Source: Vitellaria paradoxa (taxonomy: Eukaryota > Streptophyta > Magnoliopsida > Ericales > Sapotaceae). Taken from it: a stretch of DNA of 64,000 nucleotides. Where the stretch lies: NCBI GenBank assembly GCA_019916065.1, contig CM034236.1, positions 23,162,941 to 23,226,940 of the forward strand, given 5' to 3'. The stretch's first letter is position 1, and every line of letters begins with the position of its first letter. The notes under the pieces were generated by a model that had not been told where the DNA came from, did not search any database, and saw only the letters and a list, made by a program, of their open reading frames with translations. Positions 23,964 through 34,840 of the stretch are shown here, one piece after another. A program made the translations under genes and the position numbers.

Positions 23964-24200
23964 TTAATATATTAAGTGCCAATTTAAATTCCTGATTACT
24001 GTTAAAAGTAGTTTAGTCATCCTAAACTCATGTGTAATAGGTAAGAATCCTCTGTGACCCATGTAAGCAAAATTATTGCATGATTTAACTACCGTGATTA
24101 GGTGCTTTGATTGTAAGGAAAACATGCAAACTTTCCCGACATACTCCAAGTAGACAAGTTAGCATATGTCGAGAAATCATTGATTATCCACAACAAAATT
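23964..24200 (-). pseudogene. CACTA transposase (TNP2) N-proximal relic
   Basis: The minus strand reads a Cys/His-poor stretch followed by FAYMGHRGFLPITHEFRMTK, matching the Y(M/L)GHRRFLPxxHxFRxxK box of TNP2. In intact TNP2 this box precedes the LDVMHIEKN box (here 20940-21128) by only 100-200 residues. The roughly 2.8 kb between them is inserted DNA. Without that insertion the two pieces belong to one gene. Confidence 0.7.
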
Positions 24201-24718
24201 ATAAGGAGGTTAAACATTTTCCTTCACCAAAGTTTACATAACCCCTTTATTTCATAATTCTTACTACTCTTTGATTAATGATTACATGTAGACATCAATC
24301 TTGCAGATGAAATATTTATTTTTGAGTACCAAAAATAATAAAATATTTATTATTTCTAGCCACCAATTAGTCAGCAAAGAGTTTACTTTTCCTGACCAAA
24401 TAAATACTTTTACTAACCAAATTTGTTTGGTCAGAAAAAGTAAACCCTTTATTAACCAATTTTAATTTGATAGATAAAAATAAACCTTTAACGACCAATT
24501 AGTTAACAAATAGTTTACTTTAGTGACCAATTGGTCGGCAAATGTAATTAACATATTATTAATTTTTATGGTGTCTTTTGGCAACTAATGATAATTTAGT
24601 CGAGAAAAATTTATTATTAATGATTAATCTTAATTTGCTCGGGAAAAACAACCCTTTAGTGACTAAATTTGCATTTAGTTAGGAAAAGTAGTCGCCGTAA
24701 ATATTTTTTCTTGTGGCA

Positions 24719-25498
24719 AGTTAATTTGTGCTTTGCCTATATGCACATAATGTTGATTATTTCTATTATTTTAGTGGATACACAATTTTGAAAGAAAGAA
24801 AAAAAATCTCACAAAAAATAAATTACCAAGTATTAATTATGCTGTTGCTATAATTATATGTAAGAATTATATATCATCATTCCATTGATTTACTCCCTTA
24901 ATTCTCTAATTAGTTGTAAAATAATCAACTGTTTAAAAATGAAAATAAAAAATTCCATAGTTGAGAGTTAGTGCCAGAGGGTTATGTTTGGAGCATGAAT
25001 TTGTGGTGAAAATGAAAAAGTGAAAAAAAATGTATGGTAGAAATTAATACAAATGAAGTAGAAAAATCAAATTTATTTTATTTTTTTTATAGAATTATAA
25101 AAATAATACTAAAGTGAATAGATATTTATCAACAAAGTTCAACTTTTACAGACTGTTTGTAACCTAATCAAACTCCAAAAATTTTTGTAAAATTTTAACT
25201 TTTTATATACTGTACAAATTACAAGATTATAATTTTTATTAATTTATATAAACTTTTACACGCTCACAACGCATGCTTGTTTAAGTGTACAGAAATTTCA
25301 CGAATTATAAATTTTTGTTTTCATTCATTTTTCCTTAGTTTTACAATAAATTCAAGTTTCAAACATAACATAAGCGTCACAGTACCTCTATTTCTTTATT
25401 TCCTTTATCAATTTCCTTATAATCTAATATCATACGCTCCTTTAAAATATATTATGAAATTAACATTCTTAATTAATTTCTCAGGCTTTGTATTGTAG
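24719..25498. other. AT-rich spacer upstream of the kinase pseudogene
   Basis: No coding region, domain or bounded repeat is visible. The last bases (TTTGTATTGTAG, ending 25498) form a good 3' splice site for the kinase exon that follows. The missing 5' exons of that gene are not recognisable here. Confidence 0.5.
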
Positions 25499-26711
25499 GC
25501 GTTTGCACAGGAGTTAGAGGACTGCTTTTACTTGGGGCTACCTGTTGGCTGTACAAAGTAATAAAGAAGATTAGCGATAAGAAACGTAAGGAGAAATTCT
25601 TCAAATGAAATGGTGGTTTCTTGATATAGTAACAATTGTCTTCAAGTAAGGGTAGTGTTGAGAAAACAAAGCTATTAAATTCAAAAGAGTTGGAGAAGGC
25701 CACTGATCACTACAACGAGGATCGTATCCTAGGGCAAGGAGGCCAAGGTATTGTTTACAAAAGCATGCTTTCATATGGGAGAATCATAGCCGTTAAAAGT
25801 CGATGATGGTGAATGAAAGGAACGTTGAGCAATTCATTAATGAGGTTGCCATTCTCTCACAAATTAACCACAAGAAAGTGGTTAAGCTCTTGGGGTGTTT
25901 CCTAGAGATGGAAGTTCCTTTGCTAGTTTATGAGTTCATGCTAAACGGAACACTTTTTCAACATATTCATGATCCAAATGAGGAGTTTCCATTGTTGTGG
26001 GAGGCTCGGTTATGTATTAGCACAGAAATAGCATAAGCTCTTTACTTACACTATGGAGCGTACATACCCATTTATCATTGAGATATTAAGTCCACGAACA
26101 TACTCTTGGATGATAACTATAGGGCAAAAGTCTCAGATTTTGGAACTTCAATATTGGTTACTGTTTAACAAACTCACTTGACCACACTAATAAATGGGAT
26201 GTTCAAGTCCTTAGACCCAGAGTATTTCCAGTCTAGCCAATTTACTAATAAGAGTGATGTTTATGGCTTTGGAGTAGTAATTGCTGAGCTCTTAACCGGG
26301 GAAAAGCCAAGAATGTCTATTGCCTCATCTCAAGAAGGAAGGAGTTTAGCCACATACTTTATTCAATTAATGGAGGAGAAACGCCTGCTTAAAATTCTTG
26401 ATCCTCAGATTCTCAAGGAAGGCCCTAGGGAGGAGATGGAGGTTATCACTCACATTGTGAAAAGATGCCTAAACTTGAACGGAAAGAAGAGGCCGACAAT
26501 GAAAGAAGTGGCAGTTGAATTGGAAGGAATTAGAATGTCATGAGAAGGTTCTACCACTCCTCGTCAGCAAAATTATAAAGAAGTTGAATATGATGCAATT
26601 GATGTTGGTGTGTCATGGGATATTGCCTCAACCTCCACAGGAACTTATAATGCTTGTGGGACGTCTTCATCATTTGATGTGCAACCACTGTTAATAAACC
26701 CTGAGGTATAG
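25499..26711 (+). pseudogene. Wall-associated-kinase-like (WAKL) receptor kinase, 3' exon pseudogene
   Basis: The exon begins after an acceptor at 25498. Order: membrane segment (GVRGLLLLGATCWLYKVIKK), juxtamembrane ([20 protein letters not shown]), ATP loop ([12 protein letters not shown]), catalytic Lys region (IIAVK), catalytic loop (HxDIKSTNILLDD), DFG motif (KVSDFGTS), activation segment (LDPEYFQSSQFTNKSDVYGF) and C-lobe (RCLNLNGKKRPTMKEVAVEL). The family senses cell-wall pectin at the plasma membrane. Defects include stops at about 25606, 25627, 26034, 26073 and 26166, a one-base deletion near 25797 after the catalytic Lys, and Arg to stop in HRDIK. The stop at 26541 is also a mutation: the frame continues with family-like sequence to the TAG at 26709-26711. 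The extracellular exons are absent. Confidence 0.88.
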
Positions 26712-28078
26712 TATACCTAGGTATATGTTTCATTTGAGAATACATGTAATACAAAACCATGTTAAATCTTTTCCAATCTGATTAATGTTTGTATGAATAA
26801 ACGTTATGGCTGATTTTGATTGAAACATTGACAATTTGAGTGATATAATTTTCAAATTACACTATCATTGATAAGATATAATTGTGAAATTGAATAAAAG
26901 TAGGTAAGTTGGATTAAATTAAGTTGTATAACTATGATTCTGGACATTAAATTTTTGGAAGTTAGTATGTCTATATATATATGTATATATTTTTGTGATA
27001 GCTTAAAACGTAAAATTTATATAGGATTATATTAATTATTGTATTTTATTTATAGTCTCAACTTTTGGACTTCAATTATTTTGGGAAGTAAATTTACACA
27101 ATTGTGTTTTGTATCCATCAATTTGGAATTTTAGTAATTTTGAATGAATGATAAGGGCACTAGGGAAAAAAACTTGCAGTTTTAGTTTTAGATTTGATGC
27201 AATTTATGGGTTAGATTGGTATAACTAATTAATGATAGACACCAAGGACTTTATAGAAATTTTGTATGTAAACAATTATTGAATTTTGCTCTATTGACAT
27301 TTTTTTTTTTTTAGTTTTGATGCATTGTTTTCATGTTCCGTAAGTGAAATATTGATGTCAAGTATGGCAGTGCCAAGTTTGTAACTTTTGAGAGATTGTA
27401 ATTGTTGTCTTCAAACTCATGTTTTCCTTCCTATTTTTATATATTTTTGTGAGTCTGAGGAAAATGATGGATTCAACTCCCTTACATATTTTAAGTTTGT
27501 GGTATTTCTTCATGTGAACATATATTTGTATGTTTGAGGAGTTTTTGACCGCAATAGTGTTAAGTGTAAAACAAAAAATTTCAAATTAGTGCCCTCTTTA
27601 ATTAAACAAATTTTCAATATGGGTTAATTCTAAAATATCATATATATGTCATGGATGAAAGAGAAATGCAAGTTTTTATAACTCATGTCAGGAACCGTAG
27701 TGATTTTAGTGAAATTCTTTCCATCAATGATGGAAATGATGTACCAGGATAACCTCCAATATTGATGCCTCTTTTCAAAATTCTTAGCAAAATTGACCTT
27801 ATTGGGCTACTACTGTTTGGAAGGAGATGTTCTAGGAGCAATTCTAGATCAATGAGTGAAATTCATAGATCAATGTTTTGTTTCAAAAAACTGGCTTCTC
27901 ATATTGTCATATTTAATTTTGTATACCGTCTAAAAAATGACCATCCAACCACCATCCTATTATCCTTGGTGAAAAAATTCTTGACTGGGCATCATAGTCA
28001 TTTAGATGCTTAATTAGATTATTGGTGGGAATAGAATGGTTTCCTTATAGTGGTTAGAAATTACTGGGAGAAAATCAG
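26712..28078. other. AT-rich spacer between kinase pseudogene and Athila element
   Basis: No recognisable gene. Contains a short TATATATATATGTATATAT run near 26973 and a poly-T run near 27300. An 83-codon open frame at 27762-28013 has no recognisable domain and is not accepted as a gene. The last five bases (ATCAG) are the left flank of the Athila LTR; the right flank is outside the window. Confidence 0.5.
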
Positions 28079-30654
28079 TGATTACACTTGAAAAGTGGAA
28101 TTAAAAACTCCATATTTTGACATTTATTAATGCATTTAAGTAATTAATTATAGAGTTTTGTTATTATTTTATCACTTATGGTATTTATTTTTTAATTGCA
28201 GGAAAAGGGTGAAATAATCGAAATTAGCAATGATGAAAGTGGTCTAGAAGATGAAGAGGACACTATGGTTCAAACACCCCCTAGGATGGTCCGGACTAGG
28301 TCAAAGGCTAAGCTGGAAGGAGGAAGTAGGACATAGAAGAAAAGGTTATGTGGTCCAGACACCCCGTCGGGTGGTCGGGAACACAATGTGCTGCCACACA
28401 AAGTTATTTTACCTTTTTTTTAGGGTTTTATATTAGCATACATAAATAATATGATGTATGGCCTAAATACACATCTGCCCTACTTTAGTTTTCAGATTTC
28501 TTGAGAGTTTTAGAGAGCTTTTAGACAGATTTTCAAAGGTTGAAGAATGTTTTATAAGCTTTGTGGAGTGTTCATCGGATTCATTACAATTTTTGTCATC
28601 CATCATTATGTTTCAGATTCAATTTTAGAGTACGTTTTATTTCACTTTTCACTTTAATAATATCATTTTTTCATTTCATTCTTTAGATTAGTGATCAATG
28701 CGCAATATGTTTGTTTTTGTTTATCTCAAAAGCATGCTAGCGTAAACCCTACTTTCTTAATTCAACAAATCAAGGAAGGGTGGGTTATTACGGACAATAG
28801 GATGTACGTAAACCCTTCTCATGGTTTGCGAAAACTCATGCGTAGGGATCTACAACTTTTAAATCTGATTTCATTTGTTTCAAAAGCTTTCAAAAACAAA
28901 AATTTTTTACTATATTCTTTGTAATCAATGGTAAAAGTTGTTGATTAAAACTTGTTTAATATTTTTGAACGAATTAAAAATTGGATTTGAACCCAAATGT
29001 TTTCACATAATATTTTTTCGATTTTATAATCCTAAATAAAAATATAAAACTGAGTATTGGGAAATTAAGAACCCTAACGAAGACATCTTTCCAATCTATT
29101 GCTCTTTTTACGTGAACTTTAGATTGTAGCATTTAATACATCCCATTGTGAAGTGATAAACCACCTAGAATTGAAAGTTGAATCAATAATCATTTTAATA
29201 TTGTGATTGTTAATTGAATTAATTCTTGAGCTAATTAATTGATTGGTTTGAAATTTTGGATTTGTTTAATTGCAGGAAAAAAGGCGAAAGAATCGAAAAT
29301 AGCAGCGATGAAAGTGGTCTAGAAGATGAAGAGGACACTGTGGTCTGAACACCTGTTAAGGTTATCTGGACCAGGACAAAAGCTAAGCTGGAAGGAGGAA
29401 GCAGAACATAGAAGAAAAGGTTCTGTGGTCTAGACACCCCATTGGGTCGTCTGGAACACAGTGTGCTGCCGTGCAAAGTTATTTTAGCTTTTTTTAGGGT
29501 TTTATGTTAGCATACATAAATAATATGATGTATGTCCGAAACACACATCTACCCTACTTTACTTTTCAGATTTCTTGAGAGTTTTTAGAGAGATTTTCAA
29601 TGGTTGAAGAATGTTTTTGAAGCTTTGTGGAGTGTTCATTGGATTCATTACAATTTTTGTCATCCATTATTATGTTTCAGATTCAATTTCAGAGTATGTT
29701 TTATTTCACTTTTCACTTTAATAATATCATCTTTTCGTTTCATTCTTTAGATTAGTGATTTATGCGCAATATGTTTGTTTTCATTTATCTCAAAAGCATG
29801 CTAGCGTAAACCCTAATTCTTGATTCAACGAATCAAGGAAGGGTGGGTTACCATGAAAAATGGGATGTGCGTAGGCCTTTGCATGGTTTGCGAAAACTCA
29901 TGCGTAAGGATTTACAATTTTCAAATCTGATTTTATTTTTTTCAAAAGCTTTCGAAAACAAAAACCTTTAACTATATTTTCTGTAATCACTGGTCAAGGT
30001 TTTTGATTAAAACTTGTTTAATATTTTTGAACGAATTAAAAATTGGATTTGAACCCAAATGTTTTCACAGAATATTTTCTAGTTTTATAATACTAAACGA
30101 GAATATAAAACTGAGTATTGGGAAATTAAGAACCCTAAACAAAGACATCTTTCCAATCTATTTGTTCTTTCTACGTGAACTTTAGATTGTAGCATTCAAC
30201 GCAGCCCATTGTGAAGTGATAAATCACCCGGAATTGAAAGTTAAATCAAGAATCGTTTTAATATTGTGATTGTTAGTTGAATTAATTCTTGAGTTAGTTA
30301 TTTGATTGGTTTGAAACTTTGGATTTGTTTGTTTCATGCAACTTATGCTTTAATTGAATTTTCTTAGTGGACATTTTATTTTTGCTGAAAATGAAAAAAA
30401 ATTTATTGTTTGAATTTCGTTAAGTAGTTGTTAGTGTGTTGCTTAATTTGATTTCAATTTTTTGGAAACCTTGGAAATTTAGCATTAATAAAACCTAAAA
30501 ATTTCTTTGAACTTGAATTTAAAATTTCTTTTGCAACCTAGAAACTAAAAACTTAGGTTTCCTGTGGATTCGAACTCAAAATCATTGAGTTAAAACTACA
30601 CCGCACACCATTTCACTTGGGGGTTAGTTTAGATGCACTTTCTAGATGCGGTCA
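28079..30654 (+). repeat. 5' LTR of the Athila element, enlarged by an internal duplication
   Basis: Starts TGATTACACTTG and ends GATGCGGTCA, six bases before the PBS. Both ends match the solo LTR at 3954-5526 (reverse complement). The length of 2576 bases, against 1573 for the solo LTR, is explained by a tandem copy of about 1.07 kb. The TATA region clear in the solo LTR (CTATATAAAG) has diverged here to TTTATATTAGCATACATAA (first copy) and TTTATGTTAGCATACATAA (second copy). Confidence 0.9.
28201..30336 (+). repeat. 1.07-kb tandem duplication inside the Athila LTR
   Basis: Unit 1 is 28201-29274 and unit 2 is 29275 to about 30336. Both open with GGAAAA(G/A)(A/G)GG and run through GAAAGTGGTCTAGAAGATG, then the hairpin GGACC-type region, then AAACTTGTTTAATATTTTTG and TTGGATTTGTTTAATTGCA or its variant. 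Unit 1 joins unit 2 at AATTGCAGG, the same word that opens unit 1 after AATTGCA at 28194-28200. Confidence 0.9.
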
Positions 30655-30660
30655 AGTTTT

Positions 30661-30675
30661 TGGTGCCATTGCCGG
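30661..30675 (+). other. Athila primer binding site (tRNA-Asp type)
   Basis: TGGTGCCATTGCCGG lies six bases after the LTR end. The known Athila PBS is TGGCGCCGTTGCCGG, complementary to the 3' end of plant tRNA-Asp. Two C/G to T/A transitions separate this copy from it. Confidence 0.85.
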
Positions 30676-31011
30676 AGAGCCAAATTTTAGTTTTTAGGTT
30701 ATCTTCACCTTTAATTTAATTTGTTATTTCATATATATAAAAAAAATTTTAATTGAAAATTAGAAAAATTCAAAAAATTTTTCCATGAAAACCCTTCTCT
30801 AAGTCCCAGGGTAGCACTCTATGGTCTAGACACTAGGCTTCTGGCCCAGACCACAGTACCCTTTACAGAGTAGTTTTCCTAGCTTATAACTAGTTGGATT
30901 CGTGGGGAACACAGTAGATTAAGGTGTCCTGAACCCTTGGTTTCTTCTTTAGAATCTGAAAACCCTTTAGAGGAAATTCAAAACCCTAGACTTCCTATTC
31001 CACCTTTAGAG

Positions 31012-31808
31012 ATGGCTGAAGATTAAGCTATTGCTGCTAGACGTTAGATGAGGGATATCTTATAACAAGAAGGCATACCATTGAGTCTTGTATAGTTTGG
31101 CTAGAGGACCTTTAATTTTAAACCTGGTATGATACAATTGTTACCTACTTTTCATGGTATGGATTCTGAAAATTCATACAATCACTTAACTCGGTTTAGG
31201 AACATTTGTGTCACCATTAGGATTAGGGATGTCCAATAGACCTAGTATTCCTTAAGCTTTTTCCATTCTCTCTCAAAGATAAGGCTGCTAAATGGTTTGA
31301 ATTCCTACCATCTAATTCCCTTCGTACTTGGGATGAAATGCAAGCCAAATTCTTAAAGAAATTCTTTCCTCCCAATAGAACTGATGTTATCAAATTCTAA
31401 ATTTTGCTCCATAACATGGTGAGGCCTTTTATCAAAGTTGGGAGAGATTCAAAACTCTCCTGCACTCTTGTCCACACCATGGATTTGAAGTTTGGCATCT
31501 TACTAGTATCTTCTATGGTTCACTGATGCCATAACTAAAACAATTTGTGGAAACAATGTGTAATGGGTAGTATTATGATAAAATGCCTGAGGAAGCTTAT
31601 GAATATTTTGAATTCTTGGTTGAGAATGCACAAACCTGGGATATCATAGGATCTCAAAACACCCAAACTGCTAGTGTTACCCTAATTAGAGGTATGCATC
31701 ATTTGAGTGAAACTAATGACCTCAAAGCAAAACTAGTAACACTCACTAGAGAATTTGAGACCCTAGAAATCAAAAAGGACACACAGCCTATAAAAGAACC
31801 AGTGGCAA
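31012..31808 (+). pseudogene. Athila gag, first part (interrupted by element A)
   Basis: Probable start at the ATG at 31012. Readable family words: FKPGMIQLLPTFHGMDSENS, KLFPFSLKDKAAKWFEFLPS, LRTWDEMQAKFLKKFFPPN (after a frame change), and the clean piece from 31583, MPEEAYEYFEFLVENAQTWD. Many TAG/TAA stops interrupt the first half. The sequence stops at 31808 where element A enters; gag continues at 43025 on its far side. Confidence 0.85.
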
Positions 31809-34800
31809 TGTAATACCCCAGACTTGTATTAAGGTAAGTATATGGTTTTTGATGTATTTTGGAAGTCAAGATATGTTAATTTAGCATTATGGATCATTTA
31901 TGGTGTTTTGGAGCTGAGAACTTTGAAGGAAATGGGTTATGCAGTCAAATGTGACATTTTGGCCAAGTGCTGGAAAATGGGGGCAACCTTGCGCACCCAC
32001 TTGAAAAGAGCTTATGCGCGCAAGGTCTTGGGCGCCCATCTGAGAAGGGCTTGGGCGCCCAAGGCACAGTGATTTTGACAGATAAGTGTTTTTCTGCATT
32101 TTCCAGCCGAGCCTCACCCTATTAACACCTATACTTAGCTAGGGGTGATGGGAAACCTGAAGATTACTGTTGAGGGACTTTAAAATATTGTTATATAAAT
32201 ATATATATATGGTTGATTTGATGCAAGAGAGAGAGAGAAGTTACTTGGGAGAGGGAGAATCGGGTGAGAAGCAAAGAGGAAGAACAAAGGAGAAGAACAA
32301 GACCATCGGGTAGGGATTTTAAGGTAGGTTCTACCCTTCATGAAACCCAAATCTCTTTTGCAAGATTGATATTAGAACCCTAAGAAACCTTCCTATGTAA
32401 TTTATTTCTAGTTTTTATCAAAGAGGGAAGAGATTGAGTCCATCAAAGTTTGAGGGTTTGGAAGCTCAAGACACCTTCATGTTGATCTATCTTCTTACCA
32501 CTTGAGGTAGGGATTTAATGCCTCATTCTTACATATGTGTTGTGTAACAAGGAGTAGATTATCATTAGAAAACCCTCTTTAAGTCTTGGTTTCATGTATG
32601 GAATGAAATGAGAGTTATACACATGTCTATATATATGTATAGGTTGAGAGAGTGAAAGTAGTGCCTTGATCTATAACTTGACTTGTGGTTGATGAAAACT
32701 CAAATTCTTGATTTTGTTTGAAGCCTAAGAACCTTGTGTTGATGTTAGAAACTTGAAAATTGAGGTATTTTTACATTAACTTGGTCAATTTGAGGTCCCA
32801 AGGGTGAAAAACCATGAAACCCAAAAACAGGGCATGAAACCCGAAACTTGGCCCAGGCTGTGGGTGCACAAGGGGACACAGTCAGGCACCTAAGAAATTA
32901 AGGCATGGGCACCCAAGCCCCTTGGGCGCACGGCTAAGAGTCAGGTTGGGCACCCACCGAGCCTTGGTCACTTTTTTGACATTGTTTAGTTTAGCCTTCT
33001 ACTTTGGGCATATGGTAATATTGTTAACTTATTTTTTTACATGAAACTTTTAATTGATTAATTACATGGATTTTAAGAGGGAAATGAGCTTTTAAAAGTG
33101 ATTAAGGAGTGTTTAACTTAAGCTTGTGGGATTTAACTTGAAAGGGGCAAGTGAAATTCACCTTGAATTGCATGAATTGGAAGTCTACTTTGAAGTAAGA
33201 GTCTCCATTGAATAGTATTGTGAATATGCCTTGATGTAAACTAAATGTTGAGGTATATGAACTTGTGATTGATTAAGTGAAAGGTAACTTGACAAAGAGA
33301 CATATGTTTATAATTTTTGGTAAACGTGGAGTACTTAATGTGGTTTGATCAATGCTATATGTAATGAGCTATGGAATAAACCGTAACATTGACATGTGTG
33401 TTGAATGGTACATGTTGATAAATGTTAAATGTTTAATTAGGTTGATCAATGTTGATATGTGATGAATGTTGGGATGAACCGAAAAGTGAACTTTTGTTAA
33501 CAAATGATGGAAATTTAATGAGGCTTGGATTAAATAAAATGAAGAGATGAAATGAGTTGTGCTACATGATGAAATGGAATGTGGTTGTGCGTGTTGGAAA
33601 GTGATGGTAATGAATGTGAATTGTGATTGATGAGTATTGAATGTGATGAATGATTGGTTGTGTGCTAGGGGTTGTGGTGGGGTGCGAAAAGAGGAAGGGT
33701 CGTGAGATTACCCTCGGGTTGAAAGACCCGGAACCTGCGTAGGGTTTGGTGTCAATGCCAGTGGGTTAGTAGCCCACAACATTGTATATGTTTTGGCTCC
33801 TCGTGGCCTTGGACGGCAATCCTAAATGACGATATCGGTTTATCGTTTTCGTTGGGTATTGGCTCATAAAAGACGATAATGTGTATGCACCTAACCCCCG
33901 AGGATTGTATGGTTATGGCTATGTGATTGATTAATGAAATGATGGTACTGTGGATGTGATTTCATGATTGAATGATGGACAAATGTAATGTGGATGTGGA
34001 TATGTGATTGGATGTTGGATATGTGATAAAGTAATATGGAATATGGTTGGATACAAAGTTGGGAAATTTTAATAATGGAGAATAATTGGACTTGAATGCT
34101 ACACTATGATGTTATTGAATAAAGATAAATATTGTAAATATGGTTATGTGGTCGGCTATGTTTAAACATCAAAGGGATAATTGAAATGTGATATGAACAC
34201 ATGTATGGAAATTCAAAGATTAAATAATAATTGGAAACTTAATCCTTCTTATAGTATTGTTGGGTAAATATATATATATATATATATATTCCATGTCGGC
34301 TATGTAGTTATGTTGATAAATTGTTGTGGCACTAGAATATATTGAGATAACTAAATGCACCATGAATAGTATGCACGTTTGGAATACATATCATATATGT
34401 TTATTTGTGGCATCGTGGGCACAAGTGGATCCGTGCTCACGTCCCTACATATTTTTGGCGCAGGTACAGGCTATAACATTCAGATGAACTAATGGGGTTG
34501 GACTAGAAGGGGGTGCATGAGCCCTACTAAGCTTAGTAAAGCTCTTGGTTATCTAGTTTAAATTTCTTTTGGGATTGTAATACTGTACACTTCTAAACTT
34601 TTCGATTTGGTTGTAATAACCTTAAGGCCTAAGTTATGTAACTTGGAAATAGTGTATGGAGTTTGTGACATGGCAATAGTTAAGGTTAAACTTATGCTAT
34701 TCTATCTTATGTCTCGGGCTCACTAGCTTACGTTACGTTGCTCTGATCACAGGATTGGTCATGTTAGTGCATGTTGTGTGTGTTTATTACTCACCTCTCG

Positions 34801-34824
34801 GGTCACGTGATCTGGGGCGTGACA
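31809..34824 (+). repeat. 5' LTR of element A
   Basis: Starts TGTAATACCCC and ends GGGGCGTGACA, directly before the PBS. It carries a GC-rich palindrome cluster near 32000-32065, a TATA region near 32191, and GC-rich blocks near 32870-32950. Peptides readable through the GC-rich clusters are repeat translations. Confidence 0.93.
32191..32204 (+). promoter_or_regulatory. Candidate TATA box in the 5' LTR of element A
   Basis: TTATATAAATATAT followed by an AG-rich stretch (GAGAGAGAGAGAAG). The same TATA then (GA)n arrangement occurs in the right LTR (about 40394), in element C (about 57530), and in reverse orientation in element B and solo LTR D. Conservation of position supports a promoter role. 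Confidence 0.55.
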
Positions 34825-34826
34825 GG

Positions 34827-34840
34827 TTAGTATCAGAGCC
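34827..34840 (+). other. Initiator-Met primer binding site of element A
   Basis: TTAGTATCAGAGCC, two bases after the LTR. The canonical site is TGGTATCAGAGC, so one base of the site has changed (G to A). The equivalent site in element B (minus, about 54182-54197) reads TTGGTATCAGAGCCT without that change. Confidence 0.85.

Larger units (their letters stand above)
19461..24718 (-). mobile_element. Degenerate CACTA (En/Spm-like) DNA transposon with later insertions
   Basis: Left end CATTACAACAACAAACAC and right end TTTTTTCTTGTGGCA resemble decayed CACTACAA(G/C)AA termini in inverted orientation. Subterminal blocks at 19486-19760 and 24365-24700 are full of short motifs in both orientations (ACCAAATTTGGTCGCTAAA, GACCAATTGGTCGGCAAA), a hallmark of CACTA subterminal repeats. 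The interior holds TNP2 and DUF4216 relics on the minus strand. A 3-bp target duplication is not clear, so the exact ends are uncertain by a few bases. Confidence 0.72.

Noticed and set aside
19461..24718. Clear 3-bp target duplication for the CACTA element
   Set aside because: Flanking triplets do not match for the ends I can choose, so the boundaries are left approximate.
27762..28013. 83-codon open frame between the kinase pseudogene and the Athila element
   Set aside because: No recognisable domain, no neighbours or signals supporting a gene; likely chance.
30661..30675. tRNA-like matches near the LTRs (also 34827, 54182, 62953) as tRNA genes
   Set aside because: Only 12-18 bases match tRNA 3' ends in antisense, exactly at PBS positions; no tRNA fold.
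31842..32117. Overlapping open frames on both strands in the LTR with LGTHLKRAYA-like repeats
   Set aside because: They arise from the GGGCGCCC palindrome cluster and recur in every LTR copy on either strand; not proteins.
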